Part shown: piece by piece, positions 19,913 to 30,254 of the stretch
How the letters are laid out: each line of letters begins with the position of its first letter
How positions within the stretch are numbered: position 1 is the first letter of the stretch
Assembly (NCBI GenBank): GCA_013697915.1
Contig: JACCVY010000006.1
Coordinates: forward strand, 28,292 to 92,291
DNA: 64,000 nucleotides
From: Blastocatellia bacterium
Lineage (GTDB): Bacteria > Acidobacteriota > Blastocatellia > Pyrinomonadales > Pyrinomonadaceae
Reading direction: 5' to 3'
Notes under the pieces: generated by a model
Databases searched by the model: none
What the model was told of the DNA's origin: nothing
The model's input: only the letters and a program-made list of their open reading frames with translations
Position numbers and translations under genes: made by a program

Positions 19913-20968
19913 ATGAAGAGGCGCCAGGCGAGCGAGATCTCGAACACCAGTTTACGCCAGCAGCAGTCACGTGGCTTCACGATGCTGCAATTAATAGTCA
20001 CCATCGCCCTGGTGGTCATTATCACGACATTTGGCGCTGTGACCATCACGAAGGCTCGAGCCGGAATTCGGCTCACGAACTCGGCACGCTTGCTAGCGGG
20101 TTATATCGAAAAAGCACGCTCTGACGCCGTTCGACGGCACGGGTTTTCGACGGTCGAGGTGCTCAACACCGCGTCACCGCAAACTACCTATCGCATAACG
20201 ATGGACTTCGATGGCAACGGAATTACAGAGAGCCGCGACTTCAGTCTGGAAGAAGGGGTTAGATTTATTACTCCCGGATCCATGACATTCGATTGGCGAG
20301 GACGAATTATCAGGGAAGTTTCAATCGGAATTTCCTTAATAAGCGATGAAAACCGAAACAGCAACATCGCCGTAACATCTTCAGGCGACGTTACGCTTGA
20401 CAGTATGGTTTTTCAGGATAAGGACATTCCCACAGTAGTGCTAAACAATGGATCTGTTGGGGGCGATGTTGTTCCCGATCCTTACCCAAGTTCGCAGCCG
20501 TCACCCAGCCCAACAAATTCGCCCAGTCCGACGCCTTCGCCCAACCCTTCGCAAAGCCCTACGCCCACGCCCAATCCTTCGACGTCGCCAACTCCTTCGC
20601 CAAGCCCGGGTGCTTCTCCCAGCCCTTCACCAACCCCCTCTCCATCGCCATCGAGTAGCCCCACTCCGTCGCCGACGCCAATCACAGGGCCATGCACAAT
20701 TTCCATCGCACCTAGTCCACTCGAGATCATTAGAAACGGCTCTGGCGGAGCTTACGTGACTATAGGGAATTTCTCGGGCAGCGTAACTATTACGGCAACG
20801 CCCGGCAACTCGGGCGTGATACAGGTATCGCCCACTTCCAAAACTGTTACTGCGACAAGTAATGGTACCGCACAAGCGATTTTTGTCGTCACCGTGAAGA
20901 GTAAGAATGAGAGTGTTCTTTTCAATTCGCCCTGCGGATCTAAAACGCTGAACATCGTCGTAAAGTAA
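19913..20968 (+). CDS. GspH/FimT-like pseudopilin with Pro/Ser/Thr-rich linker and C-terminal Ig-like extension
   Basis: [26 protein letters not shown] prepilin motif; [26 protein letters not shown]... linker; start ATG 19913. Confidence 0.85.
   Translation: MKRRQASEISNTSLRQQQSRGFTMLQLIVTIALVVIITTFGAVTITKARAGIRLTNSARLLAGYIEKARSDAVRRHGFSTVEVLNTASPQTTYRITMDFDGNGITESRDFSLEEGVRFITPGSMTFDWRGRIIREVSIGISLISDENRNSNIAVTSSGDVTLDSMVFQDKDIPTVVLNNGSVGGDVVPDPYPSSQPSPSPTNSPSPTPSPNPSQSPTPTPNPSTSPTPSPSPGASPSPSPTPSPSPSSSPTPSPTPITGPCTISIAPSPLEIIRNGSGGAYVTIGNFSGSVTITATPGNSGVIQVSPTSKTVTATSNGTAQAIFVVTVKSKNESVLFNSPCGSKTLNIVVK
20485..20690 (+). repeat. Low-complexity region encoding PSPTPSP-type linker
   Basis: Repeated cccagcccaac/gccaagccc-like units in frame within the pseudopilin gene. 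Confidence 0.85.
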
Positions 20969-20974
20969 ATTCAA

Positions 20975-21472
20975 ATGAGACTGTCAGAACACGAGCAACA
21001 CGATCCGCTAACAAGGAATCACGCGGAACTTTCTTCTGCCACTGGTTTCACATTACTGGAAACGTGTATTGCGCTTTTGATCATGCTAATCGTATCTCTT
21101 GGCGTCGCATCTCTATTCGCGTTGTCCGTCGGCAACAATTCGGGCGCTGCTGACCGACAACTATCGATGGCGGTAGCACAGGACCGAATGGAACGACTCC
21201 GCAACGTGATCTTCTCCGATCCCAGTCTGGATGTGACGCCAACGAGTGGCACGACAGAAACAATCACAAACGCCAGACGGAGTTATAGAGTAACAACAGT
21301 TATCACCGCTTCTAACACCGTGAACGGTCAGCCAACGGTGAAGACAATCAGCATTCGTGTAAACCCCCTGGGTGCGGGCCCGTCATGGTCAGGCATAACT
21401 TCGATATTTGGTTCGGTTACGGTTGTGTCGCAACGTTCCAGTCTGTTAACTGGACCCCACCGTGAACTTTAA
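20975..21472 (+). CDS. PilV-like minor prepilin
   Basis: TGFTLLETCIALLIMLIVSLGVASLFALSV prepilin motif; ...AVAQDRMERLRN. Confidence 0.85.
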   Translation: MRLSEHEQHDPLTRNHAELSSATGFTLLETCIALLIMLIVSLGVASLFALSVGNNSGAADRQLSMAVAQDRMERLRNVIFSDPSLDVTPTSGTTETITNARRSYRVTTVITASNTVNGQPTVKTISIRVNPLGAGPSWSGITSIFGSVTVVSQRSSLLTGPHREL

Positions 21473-21482
21473 TTCACTTCTT

Positions 21483-22217
21483 ATGAAGTACAACGACATG
21501 GACAACCGACACTCAGCGGCCAAAGAAGTCGCAGGCTTTTCGATCTTTGAGTTGCTCATCGCAATGACGATTACCTTGGTTCTTATGGGACTGGCGAGCG
21601 CGCTTATTGCTAGCGCCTTCTCAGTGCGCAGCCGCGAGGACCAGCATTCGGATGCGCTGGCTGATGTGCAGCGAGGGCTTAACATTATGTCACGCGAAAT
21701 TGCCAGCTCTGGATTCAATATGTCTAACAACGGAATCGTCACAGCTGATTCCGACGGAAGGTCCATTCGCATTCGCGCCAATTTGAACAAGTACGATACC
21801 AGCGTAAGCGATCTCGCGAGATCTGGCATAAGCGTAGCGGGTGAAGACAAGGGCGAGGACATCAAATACTTTCTCAATGATGGCGGTACTACCAAGTACC
21901 TGGTTCGTTACGATAGGTACGCTCAGCAGGTCCCGGACGATGAAAGAACAAGCGTTCTCGCCAATCGAATCGATTCACTTAAAATTCACTACTTCAATCA
22001 AAAAGTAACCTATACCACTGTGGACTGCGACATCTCCAATCCGTCCCAAACTGAGTTAACAACGACAAATCTCGCTCAGGCCAAATACATTGTTGTCGGC
22101 GCCTGCGTCAGGCTGGAAGCTATCGGCACTCCGGGCTCGACCGTATACCAGCCGGCGCAAAACGTGCTTCTGGTTTCGGATGTGGCGTTGCGCCGGGCCA
22201 ACCTGCGAACATATTGA
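21483..22217 (+). CDS. PilW-like minor prepilin
   Basis: AGFSIFELLIAMTITLVLMGLASALIASAF; ADVQRGLNIMSREIASSGFNMSNNGIVTADSDG. Confidence 0.83.
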   Translation: MKYNDMDNRHSAAKEVAGFSIFELLIAMTITLVLMGLASALIASAFSVRSREDQHSDALADVQRGLNIMSREIASSGFNMSNNGIVTADSDGRSIRIRANLNKYDTSVSDLARSGISVAGEDKGEDIKYFLNDGGTTKYLVRYDRYAQQVPDDERTSVLANRIDSLKIHYFNQKVTYTTVDCDISNPSQTELTTTNLAQAKYIVVGACVRLEAIGTPGSTVYQPAQNVLLVSDVALRRANLRTY

Positions 22218-22234
22218 GTAGTGGAGTAACACTA

Positions 22235-23500
22235 ATGGAATATCAAAACCCGGCGGCAGACGAAAAGAAAAGCGAAAAGGGAGCCGCGCTCATAACTGTC
22301 TTGCTAATGAGCACCATGCTATTGGCAGTTGGGGGCGTGTTAATCATTAGCAGCACAACGACGGCGACGACCGCTATAGATTCGACGGCCGAAATGCAGG
22401 CTTACTATGCGGCTGAGTCAGGATTGCAGGCAGCGACCACCGCATTACGGGGCAATACTACCGCGAGGCCTCCTCTAGATCCCGCCACCACCAAGATCAA
22501 CTTTGCCAAGGCTGTTGATGCTGCGACCTCAAACCTGGCTTCCGACACCTCTGGCTCGGCGAGGCTTTCTGCGTGGCTGCCTTATTCCTACGCGAATGGG
22601 GCTAGTGATTGGCGTGTACCTCTCACTCCCGCCGATCCCACCGCCTACAATCCCCAGGCCGACATCGCTTACAGCGTCTCAATAGCCCGCCTTCCCGGGG
22701 ACACGACGACTGTTCCTATTCGCTTGCTTATCCGGTCCCGGGGCTACGGACCTAAGGGAGCCATTAAACAACTTGAGGCGGTAGTAATGGATCCCGCCTT
22801 TGATTTTCGTGTCCCCGCCTCGGTTCTGCTTAGGGGTGCAACCAACAATCTGCTCGCAAACTTTGTGTTGGGCCCGAGCAATGCAAAAACTCTAACCGGT
22901 CATGACAATGCTCCCACTGGCACGATCGTGTCGGTCTTCGGGGTAACCAAAGAAGAGGATCAAATCCTTGTAGATTCGGCAATCTCCAGCGATGGCACCG
23001 TTGCTAGCCCGAAGACTCAGTTGTTAACTGCCTCAGACCTACCCTGGTGGCTGAATTCACCCGCCGATACGGTTTCATTACTTGACGAGCTTCAAAGCAT
23101 GGCGGAGGACAGATCACGATACTTCGCTGCCACAACAACGGATGTCGGAACTGCGACGAATCCGAAGTTTACCTTCATCAACGGCAATGCTTCGATTGGT
23201 CCCAATGCCGATGGCGCGGGCTTGCTTGTCGTGAAGGGCACGCTAACGCTGAACGGCAATTTCAATTTCTTTGGACTCATCCTGGTCCTTGGCAACGGCA
23301 ACGTTCAACGCACCGGTGGAGGTAGTGGCTTAGTCAAAGGTGCGATGGTGGTTGCCAATGTAACGTCCGGGCAACCCTTCCTGGCTCCGACCTACGACTC
23401 CACCGGTGGTGGCAATCTCAGTGTGATTTACGATTCAGACTGGGTGCGCAAGGCGCTGGATTCGGGTGGTCCGCGCATTGTCAATGTGCGCGAATTTTAG
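22235..23500 (+). CDS. PilX-like pilus assembly protein, copy 1
   Basis: EKGAALITVLLMSTMLLAVGGVLIISSTTTATTAIDSTAEMQAYYAAESGLQ; strongly similar to 24241..25575. Confidence 0.83.
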   Translation: MEYQNPAADEKKSEKGAALITVLLMSTMLLAVGGVLIISSTTTATTAIDSTAEMQAYYAAESGLQAATTALRGNTTARPPLDPATTKINFAKAVDAATSNLASDTSGSARLSAWLPYSYANGASDWRVPLTPADPTAYNPQADIAYSVSIARLPGDTTTVPIRLLIRSRGYGPKGAIKQLEAVVMDPAFDFRVPASVLLRGATNNLLANFVLGPSNAKTLTGHDNAPTGTIVSVFGVTKEEDQILVDSAISSDGTVASPKTQLLTASDLPWWLNSPADTVSLLDELQSMAEDRSRYFAATTTDVGTATNPKFTFINGNASIGPNADGAGLLVVKGTLTLNGNFNFFGLILVLGNGNVQRTGGGSGLVKGAMVVANVTSGQPFLAPTYDSTGGGNLSVIYDSDWVRKALDSGGPRIVNVREF

Positions 23501-23547
23501 CGCCTGGGTAGTTACGTCTGGTGCGATACGCAGTTGCAAGTTCAATT

Positions 23548-24224
23548 ATGAAAGCCCCTCTCACAATTAAGCGATCAGATGGCTCGGCCGGTTTTAGTGT
23601 AATTGAGCTGCTCATCGTGATGAGCATCATCTCGGTGGTTAGCGGTTTCGCATTTATGCAGATCACACGCGCGCACCAGGTGATGGTCAGAGAAAATGCG
23701 GCGCGTGAGTTAGCTAGTAATCTGGAAAAGGCGCGGGTTGATTCTTTGCGACGCCACCCGACGGCTTCAGCGCAGATGGCCCAGGTGGTGCTCATCAATG
23801 CCACCTTCTACTCGGTGGCTGATGCCGACGGGAACGGCGCGCTTGATGCTCCAAAAGTTTAATCGTTACTGCTGACTCAGCCGCCAACTCTATTCGCGTA
23901 CGTGCCAATCTAAACAATGACACGGATCTGTCCGACTCAGACGAGGACGTGCGCTTCGTTTTTCAAGGTGCAAATGGGGCAAGCGGGCCCATCGTTCGTG
24001 TTGATAACGCCGCCGGTTCGGTGGTCCTGGCGACAAATATCAATGGTCTGACGATTAGCTATCTGGATATGTCTGGTAACGCCGCCACTGCGGCTACAGC
24101 CGAGCGGGTAAACATTGATGTGCGCGTTGACTTGCCTGCCGAGCCGGGCCAACCAGCTTCAGTAGTGCGCCTCGTCTCCGATGTAGCTTTCAGAAATGGC
24201 CCAATCACATTAAAGCAGTTCTAA
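23548..24224 (+). pseudogene. Chimeric remnant: GspH/FimT-like N-terminus joined out of frame to a PilW-like C-terminus
   Basis: SAGFSVIELLIVMSIISVVSGFAFMQIT...DADGNGALDAPKV* then, in another frame, IVTADSAANSIRVRANLNNDTDLSDSDEDVRFVFQGANG..., matching PilW GIVTADSDGRSIRIRANLNKYDTSVSDL. Confidence 0.75.
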
Positions 24225-24240
24225 AGTAGCAGGTGATAAA

Positions 24241-25575
24241 ATGAATCCTATTGAACTTAGGGATCGAACAAGTCTGCGAAAGAGCAAGAGTCAGCGAGGG
24301 GCAGCCCTGATCACGGTCTTGATGATATCTGCGCTGCTGCTAACTGCGGGCGGGGCCTTAATACTCACGACGTCACTTGCGGGAACAAACAGTGTAGACG
24401 CGACGGCGGAGATGCAAGCGTATTACGGCGCGGAAGCAGGGATTCAATCTACCCTCAATGTGCTTCGTGGAAACGTGATGCCGAATCCGTTATTCGTCTC
24501 AAATCCGAGCGGCTCTGTCGCGCCACAAAACAAGATCGACTTTACCAAGGCTCTGACATCAACGACGTCTAATCTGGCTTCTGACCCCACAACAGCCGGC
24601 TTTCCCAAGCGGCTTTCCCGCTGGCTTACATATAACTACACTCCGTCGGGAGTCGCTTATCCTGACCGGGTGGCAATCAGCGCCGGTTACAATCCCCTTA
24701 GCGGCATCGCATACAGTATTTCCGTAACTGATCCAGACAACACGCCCCTCGCCAGCCAGGTACCGCTTCGCTTGATCGTAACTTCCACCGGATATGGACC
24801 ACGGGGCACAAGGAAGACTCTATCAACGTTGATGACCGCAAACGGTCTGGACATCAGCGTCCCTGCAGCGCTCGTTCTGCGTGGGCACGATGATGCTGCA
24901 ACAGACGCCACCATAGATTTGGGAAACAGTAACGCCAAGACCTACTCAGGTGTGGACAACGCTGGCGTGGAAGCTACAAAACCATCGTTAGCGGTCAGCG
25001 GACACGATGTAACCACCGTCCAGGCCGCCTACGCCAGCAGACCTGGAACGGTCGCTGATCCCAAGTTCAAAGTTCTGGAGTTACCAAATGATCCGGCTCC
25101 TGCCGGAACTACAACTGTACCAACGCCCTGGTTTCTCAAAACGGCAAATGACGCCCGCGCGTTCCTGGCCGAAGCGGAGACTTTCGCTACAAAGCACGGC
25201 GTCGTAGTCTCATCGCTCAACGGAGCAGCCGGGACAGCCGCAGCGCCACAATTCACCTTTGTAAACGGTGATTGTCACTTGGATAGTGGAGCCGGGCTAC
25301 TGATCGTCCCCGGAACACTGACGACGAGTGGAAACCCGAGTTTTAGCGGATTAATTCTGGTGCTTGGTCAAGGAAGGGTGGTCAAGAGCGGCGGCGGGAA
25401 TGGAGATACTTTGGGCGCAATGATGATTGCAAGATTCGGCAGTACTGGCGGTTTTCTGAACCCAACATTTCAAGTAAGCGGAGGCGGGAACTCTACACTC
25501 CAATACGATTCCACGGCCTACCGGAATTCGGTGGTCCTCTCCGGGCCTGTGGTGTTAGGGGTGGTTGAGAAATAA
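24241..25575 (+). CDS. PilX-like pilus assembly protein, copy 2
   Basis: QRGAALITVLMISALLLTAGGALILTTSLAGTNSVDATAEMQAYYGAEAGIQSTLNVLRG; paralogue of 22235..23500. Confidence 0.83.
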   Translation: MNPIELRDRTSLRKSKSQRGAALITVLMISALLLTAGGALILTTSLAGTNSVDATAEMQAYYGAEAGIQSTLNVLRGNVMPNPLFVSNPSGSVAPQNKIDFTKALTSTTSNLASDPTTAGFPKRLSRWLTYNYTPSGVAYPDRVAISAGYNPLSGIAYSISVTDPDNTPLASQVPLRLIVTSTGYGPRGTRKTLSTLMTANGLDISVPAALVLRGHDDAATDATIDLGNSNAKTYSGVDNAGVEATKPSLAVSGHDVTTVQAAYASRPGTVADPKFKVLELPNDPAPAGTTTVPTPWFLKTANDARAFLAEAETFATKHGVVVSSLNGAAGTAAAPQFTFVNGDCHLDSGAGLLIVPGTLTTSGNPSFSGLILVLGQGRVVKSGGGNGDTLGAMMIARFGSTGGFLNPTFQVSGGGNSTLQYDSTAYRNSVVLSGPVVLGVVEK

Positions 25576-25967
25576 GCTTGAGACCAGCTACGAAGCCCAT
25601 GTCTTTCAATCTTCATAGGCTAAATCCTTAAGGCTGTTTGCGCCGCCATCGACTCGAGGGATGGCTTTGGGCGCCGGGTGATGCGAGCCCCGTTTGTCTC
25701 AATTTGTCTTTGCTGAGTCGCAAGCGCAATGGGAAAATGGGGCGACGCTCACAGCCCGCAACAAACAGTTGTGGGGTATTCTAAAAGGCTTCGTGAATAT
25801 TTAAAGCGATAGTCCGCGTTGACAAGGGGATCGCCGGGGTTGTCGGTTTAGTCGTGAGTGGCTATCCAATAACCCCGGTTTTTTTGTTTGACCCGCACCG
25901 GATACAAACAGCTATTGCCCGCACCTGTTGTACAATTCCGTGGCCGCCACTTCGCGTCCACGAACCA

Positions 25968-27332
25968 ATGCCTGACATCCTTCTTGTTGAAGACAAAGAC
26001 AGCCTGCGCCGCGTTTTGCGTTTGACTCTGGAAAACGCCGGCTACTCAGTCAACGAAGCCGTCGACGCGCGCGCTGCTCTCAACGAAATCGCGAGTGCTC
26101 CACATAAGTTGGTTCTAACCGACCTGCGCATGCCCAACGGTTCCGGTCTTGACGTGCTGCGCGCAGCGCGGGCAGCGGATAACGGCACGCCGGTAATCGT
26201 GATGACTGCATTCGGCTCGATTGATGAAGCAGTTCAGGCGATGAAAGACGGCGCCCACGATTTTCTGCAAAAGCCGGTTGACTCAAATCATCTGCTTCTC
26301 ATTGTCGAGCGTGCTCTTGAACAGGCGCGGCTAAGAACTGAAAACATTCTGTTGCGCGAAGAGTGGTCGCGCCGCTATGGCTTTCCGCGCATCATCGGCG
26401 AATCGGATGCAATCAAGCGCGCCGTTGCTGAAACCCAACGTGTGGCCCAGACTGAAGCCAACGTCTTATTTCTGGGTGAATCGGGTACCGGCAAAGAACT
26501 TTTCGCGCGAGCCGTCCATCATCTTTCTCCCCGCCGCCAAAAGCCTTTCGTTGCCATTAACTGTGCTGCCATTCCGGAAACGTTAATCGAAAACGAGTTG
26601 TTTGGACACGAACGTGGAGCCTTCACGGGCGCCGGGGATCGGCGCCTGGGAAAGTTTGAGCTCGCTTCCGGTGGCACTGTTTTTCTCGACGAGATTGGCG
26701 AACTGCCGTTAGCGGTGCAGGGCAAACTGCTGCGGGTGATCGAGGAGAAAACGGTCGATCGCATCGGTGGACGCGCGCCTGTTCCGGTGGATGTTCGCGT
26801 GGTAGCGGCGACTAACAAAGACTTGAAGTCAGCGGTGGACCACGGTGAGTTTCGCGGCGATCTATTTTTCCGTTTGGCTGTTTTCCCGGTCGAGATTCCA
26901 CCGCTGCGTGAACGTGACGACGATGTCCTCATGCTGGCAAAACATTTTGCCGCCCAACTCGGGAAAGAATTGCGCGGCCGCGAAGCGACTCTCAGCCTGG
27001 ATTCCGCGGCCGCGTTGCGCACGCATCGCTGGCCCGGCAACGTTCGAGAGCTGGAAAACGCGATTGAGCGCGCTTGTATTCTTTCGGATACTTTGGTGTT
27101 GGAGCCAGTTGATCTTGGGCTAGTGCCCCGCAGCGGCGGCGATCAGACGCCTGCTTCCTTTGATCTCAGCGGCACGTTGTCTGAAGTGGCGCAGCGTGCT
27201 TTGCGTTTTGTCGAGCAACGCAAAATAGCGGGGGCGCTGAAAAACCACGGCGGCAACAAAAATGAAGCCGCTGAAGAGCTGGGCGTCAGCTACAAGACGT
27301 TGCTAACAAAAATAAAAGACTACAATCTCTGA
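25968..27332 (+). CDS. Sigma-54-dependent response regulator (NtrC family)
   Basis: ILLVEDKDSLRRVLRLTLENAGY receiver; GESGTGKELFARAVH, ELFGHERGAFTGA AAA+ motifs; C-terminal Fis-type HTH; start ATG 25968. Confidence 0.94.
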   Translation: MPDILLVEDKDSLRRVLRLTLENAGYSVNEAVDARAALNEIASAPHKLVLTDLRMPNGSGLDVLRAARAADNGTPVIVMTAFGSIDEAVQAMKDGAHDFLQKPVDSNHLLLIVERALEQARLRTENILLREEWSRRYGFPRIIGESDAIKRAVAETQRVAQTEANVLFLGESGTGKELFARAVHHLSPRRQKPFVAINCAAIPETLIENELFGHERGAFTGAGDRRLGKFELASGGTVFLDEIGELPLAVQGKLLRVIEEKTVDRIGGRAPVPVDVRVVAATNKDLKSAVDHGEFRGDLFFRLAVFPVEIPPLRERDDDVLMLAKHFAAQLGKELRGREATLSLDSAAALRTHRWPGNVRELENAIERACILSDTLVLEPVDLGLVPRSGGDQTPASFDLSGTLSEVAQRALRFVEQRKIAGALKNHGGNKNEAAEELGVSYKTLLTKIKDYNL

Positions 27333-27339
27333 ACCCGAG

Positions 27340-29067
27340 ATGCACGAATCTCCCAACCCCGTCGCTTCTCCTCCAGTTAAGGATGGTGAGGCCGACGAAA
27401 ATCACGCTGAAGCAAGTTCGATCGCCGGCGAGACGATCGAACAGGTCGGCGACGCCGGCATTGACAGCCCCGTTGGCGAAACAGCGAAGCCAGAACGCAG
27501 CAGTGGCAAATCCGCATTTCTTGTCGGCGCCGGAATCCTCATCAGTCGCATCGTTGGCTTAGTTCGACAACGCGTTTTCGCGCATTACTTTGGAACTTCA
27601 GCCGCGGGCGATGCCTTTAGCGCGGCGTTTCGCATTCCTAATTTCCTGCAGAACATTTTTGGGGAAGGCGCACTCTCGGCTTCCTTCATTCCGGTTTATG
27701 CCAAGCTGCTGGCCCACGACGATGAAGAGGAAGCCGCACAAGTCGCCAACGCGGTGCTGGGAATACTCGCGCTGGTGGTTTCGATAATCGTACTTGCCGG
27801 CGTTCTTACCACGCCCTACATCATTTCTGCCATCGCTCCCGGATTCAAAGGCGAGACACGCGAGTTGACGATTCGCCTGGTGCGAATTCTCTTCCCGGGC
27901 GCTGGTCTACTAGTGCTCTCCGCCTGGTGTCTCGGCGTTCTCAACAGCCATCATCGCTTTTTTATTTCCTATACTGCGCCGGTCGCGTGGAATCTGGCGA
28001 TGATCGCGTCGCTGGTCATCTTCGGCCGCAAGGTGGGTCAGTTTCCTCTCGCCGAATACGTCGCCTGGGGTTCGGTTATTGGCAGCGCGTTGCAGTTTAG
28101 CGTGCAATTGCCCGTCGTGTTCCGGCTGGTGCAGCGTCTTCGTCCGGCATTTGATTTGGCGAGCGTTCATGTCAGGACTGTCGTTAGAAATTTTTTTCCT
28201 GTCTTCATGAGCCGTGGTGTGGTCCAGATCAGCGCTTTTGTCGATGCAGTGCTCGCCAGCTTTCTGCCGGAAGGTTCGGTCGTCGCGTTGACTTACGCGC
28301 AAAGTCTATACACGTTGCCGGTAAGTTTATTTGGGATGTCAGTATCGGCAGCCGAACTGCCGGCGATGTCGAGAGCAATCGGCAACACTGAGCAGGTCGC
28401 CGAAGTACTAAGAAAGCGGCTGGACAATGGACTGCAACGCATTGCCTTTTTCATTGTTCCGTCCTCGATGGCTTTCCTGGCGCTGGGCGATGTGATTGCC
28501 GCAGTGCTTTATCAGACCGGGCAGTTTAAGCACGACGCTTCAATTTTCGTCTGGGGCATTCTGGCCGGCTCGACAGTTGGCCTGCTCGCTTCCACTTTGG
28601 GTCGTCTCTATTCCTCCACTTACTACGCTCTTCATGACACTCGTACGCCGTTGCGGTACGCGATCATTCGCGTCACGTTAACTACCTTGCTGGGTTACCT
28701 GTTCGCACTGCCGTTACCAATTGCCCTGGGCATCAATCCAAAATGGGGCGTGGCAGGATTGACCGCGTCCGCAGGCATTGCCGGCTGGATTGAGTTTGCG
28801 TTGCTGCGTCGCACCTTGAACCGGCGTATCGGCAAGACTGGGCTGGCGGCTGGCTATGTGATCAAGCTTTGGTTGGCTGCTTTTGTTGCAGCGGGCATTG
28901 GTTGGGGACTTAAGTTGCTGGTTGGTAACCTTCACCCCATTCCGTTGGCGGGGATAGTTCTCGGCGGTTACGGAATTTCATACTTCGCAATAACCTTAGC
29001 GCTCGGTATTTCCGCCTCGCAAGCTGTTGTCGGCAGGCTCCTGCGACTGGCCCGGCTTAGGAAATAG
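27340..29067 (+). CDS. murJ: MurJ-type lipid II flippase
   Basis: SAFLVGAGILISRIVGLVRQRVFAHYFG...AFSAAFRIPNFLQNIFGEGALSASFIPVYAKLL. Confidence 0.93.
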   Translation: MHESPNPVASPPVKDGEADENHAEASSIAGETIEQVGDAGIDSPVGETAKPERSSGKSAFLVGAGILISRIVGLVRQRVFAHYFGTSAAGDAFSAAFRIPNFLQNIFGEGALSASFIPVYAKLLAHDDEEEAAQVANAVLGILALVVSIIVLAGVLTTPYIISAIAPGFKGETRELTIRLVRILFPGAGLLVLSAWCLGVLNSHHRFFISYTAPVAWNLAMIASLVIFGRKVGQFPLAEYVAWGSVIGSALQFSVQLPVVFRLVQRLRPAFDLASVHVRTVVRNFFPVFMSRGVVQISAFVDAVLASFLPEGSVVALTYAQSLYTLPVSLFGMSVSAAELPAMSRAIGNTEQVAEVLRKRLDNGLQRIAFFIVPSSMAFLALGDVIAAVLYQTGQFKHDASIFVWGILAGSTVGLLASTLGRLYSSTYYALHDTRTPLRYAIIRVTLTTLLGYLFALPLPIALGINPKWGVAGLTASAGIAGWIEFALLRRTLNRRIGKTGLAAGYVIKLWLAAFVAAGIGWGLKLLVGNLHPIPLAGIVLGGYGISYFAITLALGISASQAVVGRLLRLARLRK

Positions 29068-29223
29068 GCCCTTTGCTCCGCACTTTAAGTCTCTTCCAGA
29101 AAAACTTGAAAGCCCTTGTTTATTGGTTCTTCTCCCAAGAGTAAGGAAATTCAATTAGTCACTGTGCCACCGGGCGAACCCTCAGGATCACACAGAGACT
29201 TTACTCGAGGAGGAGATCGATAA

Positions 29224-29995
29224 ATGAACAAGCTTTTCACGAAGAGCATTTTTGCTCCTGGCGCGCTATTAACTCTTTCGCTGGCGGGCACCAGTGCGCG
29301 AGCCGACAACTTTCTGATTGTTCCCGTGGGGCCAACAATCGTGCAACCAGCCGGGCTGGGAACAGTTAATACTGTTCTGGTTCTGCAGACCAAGGGTTCC
29401 GCGACATCTGGGTATGGCTCGGTCGCTTATGATCCAAACAATACCCTGTCGAACCGCAAAGGCGATCTCGTCAGCGGCAACCAAACCGTAGCCGGCGCCA
29501 ACAATCAAACATATTCAGTCAACTGATTTGGGCATTACCAACGGGAATCTCTGCATAAACATGAACATCAACGACCCGAATAAGGGCGGTAGCAATACCG
29601 GACCCGTCGGGCCAATCGTGCTCAACACGCTTATCCTGACTGCATACGACCAATCTGGCACGGCTGTTTTCAGCGCGCATCTCGCTGATGCCCTGACCCT
29701 CCGCGAAGCTACCTTGAACGGTACCGGCACCGGCAAATCGGATTTCACTTTCGCGCTTAACGCTGATGCTGCTGCAGCCTTGGCGGCGGCGATTGCAACC
29801 AACCCAAACCTGAGATTGGGGCTGGCGGCGAGTGTCTCCGATGCATCAGGCGGCCACGAAAGCTTCTTTTTCTGCAAGGGTTGCGATCCTGGTCGAGAAG
29901 TTCCCGAGCCGGCCACCATGTTGTTGCTCGGCACCGGTCTCGCAGGTACGGTGGGCGCAATTCGCAGACGACGCAACGCAGCCAAACCTGAATAA
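29224..29995 (+). pseudogene. PEP-CTERM secreted protein interrupted by a frameshift
   Basis: ORF 29224..29526 has the signal peptide, ORF 29528..29995 ends VPEPATMLLLGTGLAGTVGAIRRRR; removing one T near 29524 restores ...YSVNDLGITNGN... Confidence 0.7.
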
Positions 29996-30026
29996 GTTCG
30001 ATTCTCCTTCCTCCTTGGGTACAAAA

Positions 30027-30064
30027 AGCCTGAGCGTGCCAACAAAACCTGCTCAGGCTATTTC
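30027..30064 (+). terminator. Intrinsic terminator after PEP-CTERM gene
   Basis: AGCCTGAGC gtgccaacaaaacct GCTCAGGCT atttct. Confidence 0.6.
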
Positions 30065-30153
30065 TATGAAGATTTTTCTGGAGAGTACGAGGCATTCATT
30101 CTTTAGTTAGGTATCCTGGAAAAACGGACGGACTGGTGCAGCGGCAGAGGCGA

Positions 30154-30179
30154 GGCGGCCTCGGGCCGCCATTTTTTTT
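30154..30179 (+). terminator. Strong intrinsic terminator-like hairpin upstream of nnr
   Basis: GGCGGCC TCG GGCCGCC ATTTTTTTT. Confidence 0.75.
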
Positions 30180-30254
30180 GTGTTCCAGGAAAGCTTTAGA
30201 AGCCTTTCCAGCTTTCGATTGACCGCCTCACGAACTCATCCTTATCATCAAGCC

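Noticed and set aside
20482-20730. Minus-strand Gly/Val/Glu-rich ORF
   Set aside because: Antisense of the PSPTPSP low-complexity linker; no independent coding evidence
29515-30045. 176-aa minus-strand ORF opposite the PEP-CTERM gene
   Set aside because: Shadow ORF; sense strand carries signal peptide and PEP-CTERM motif
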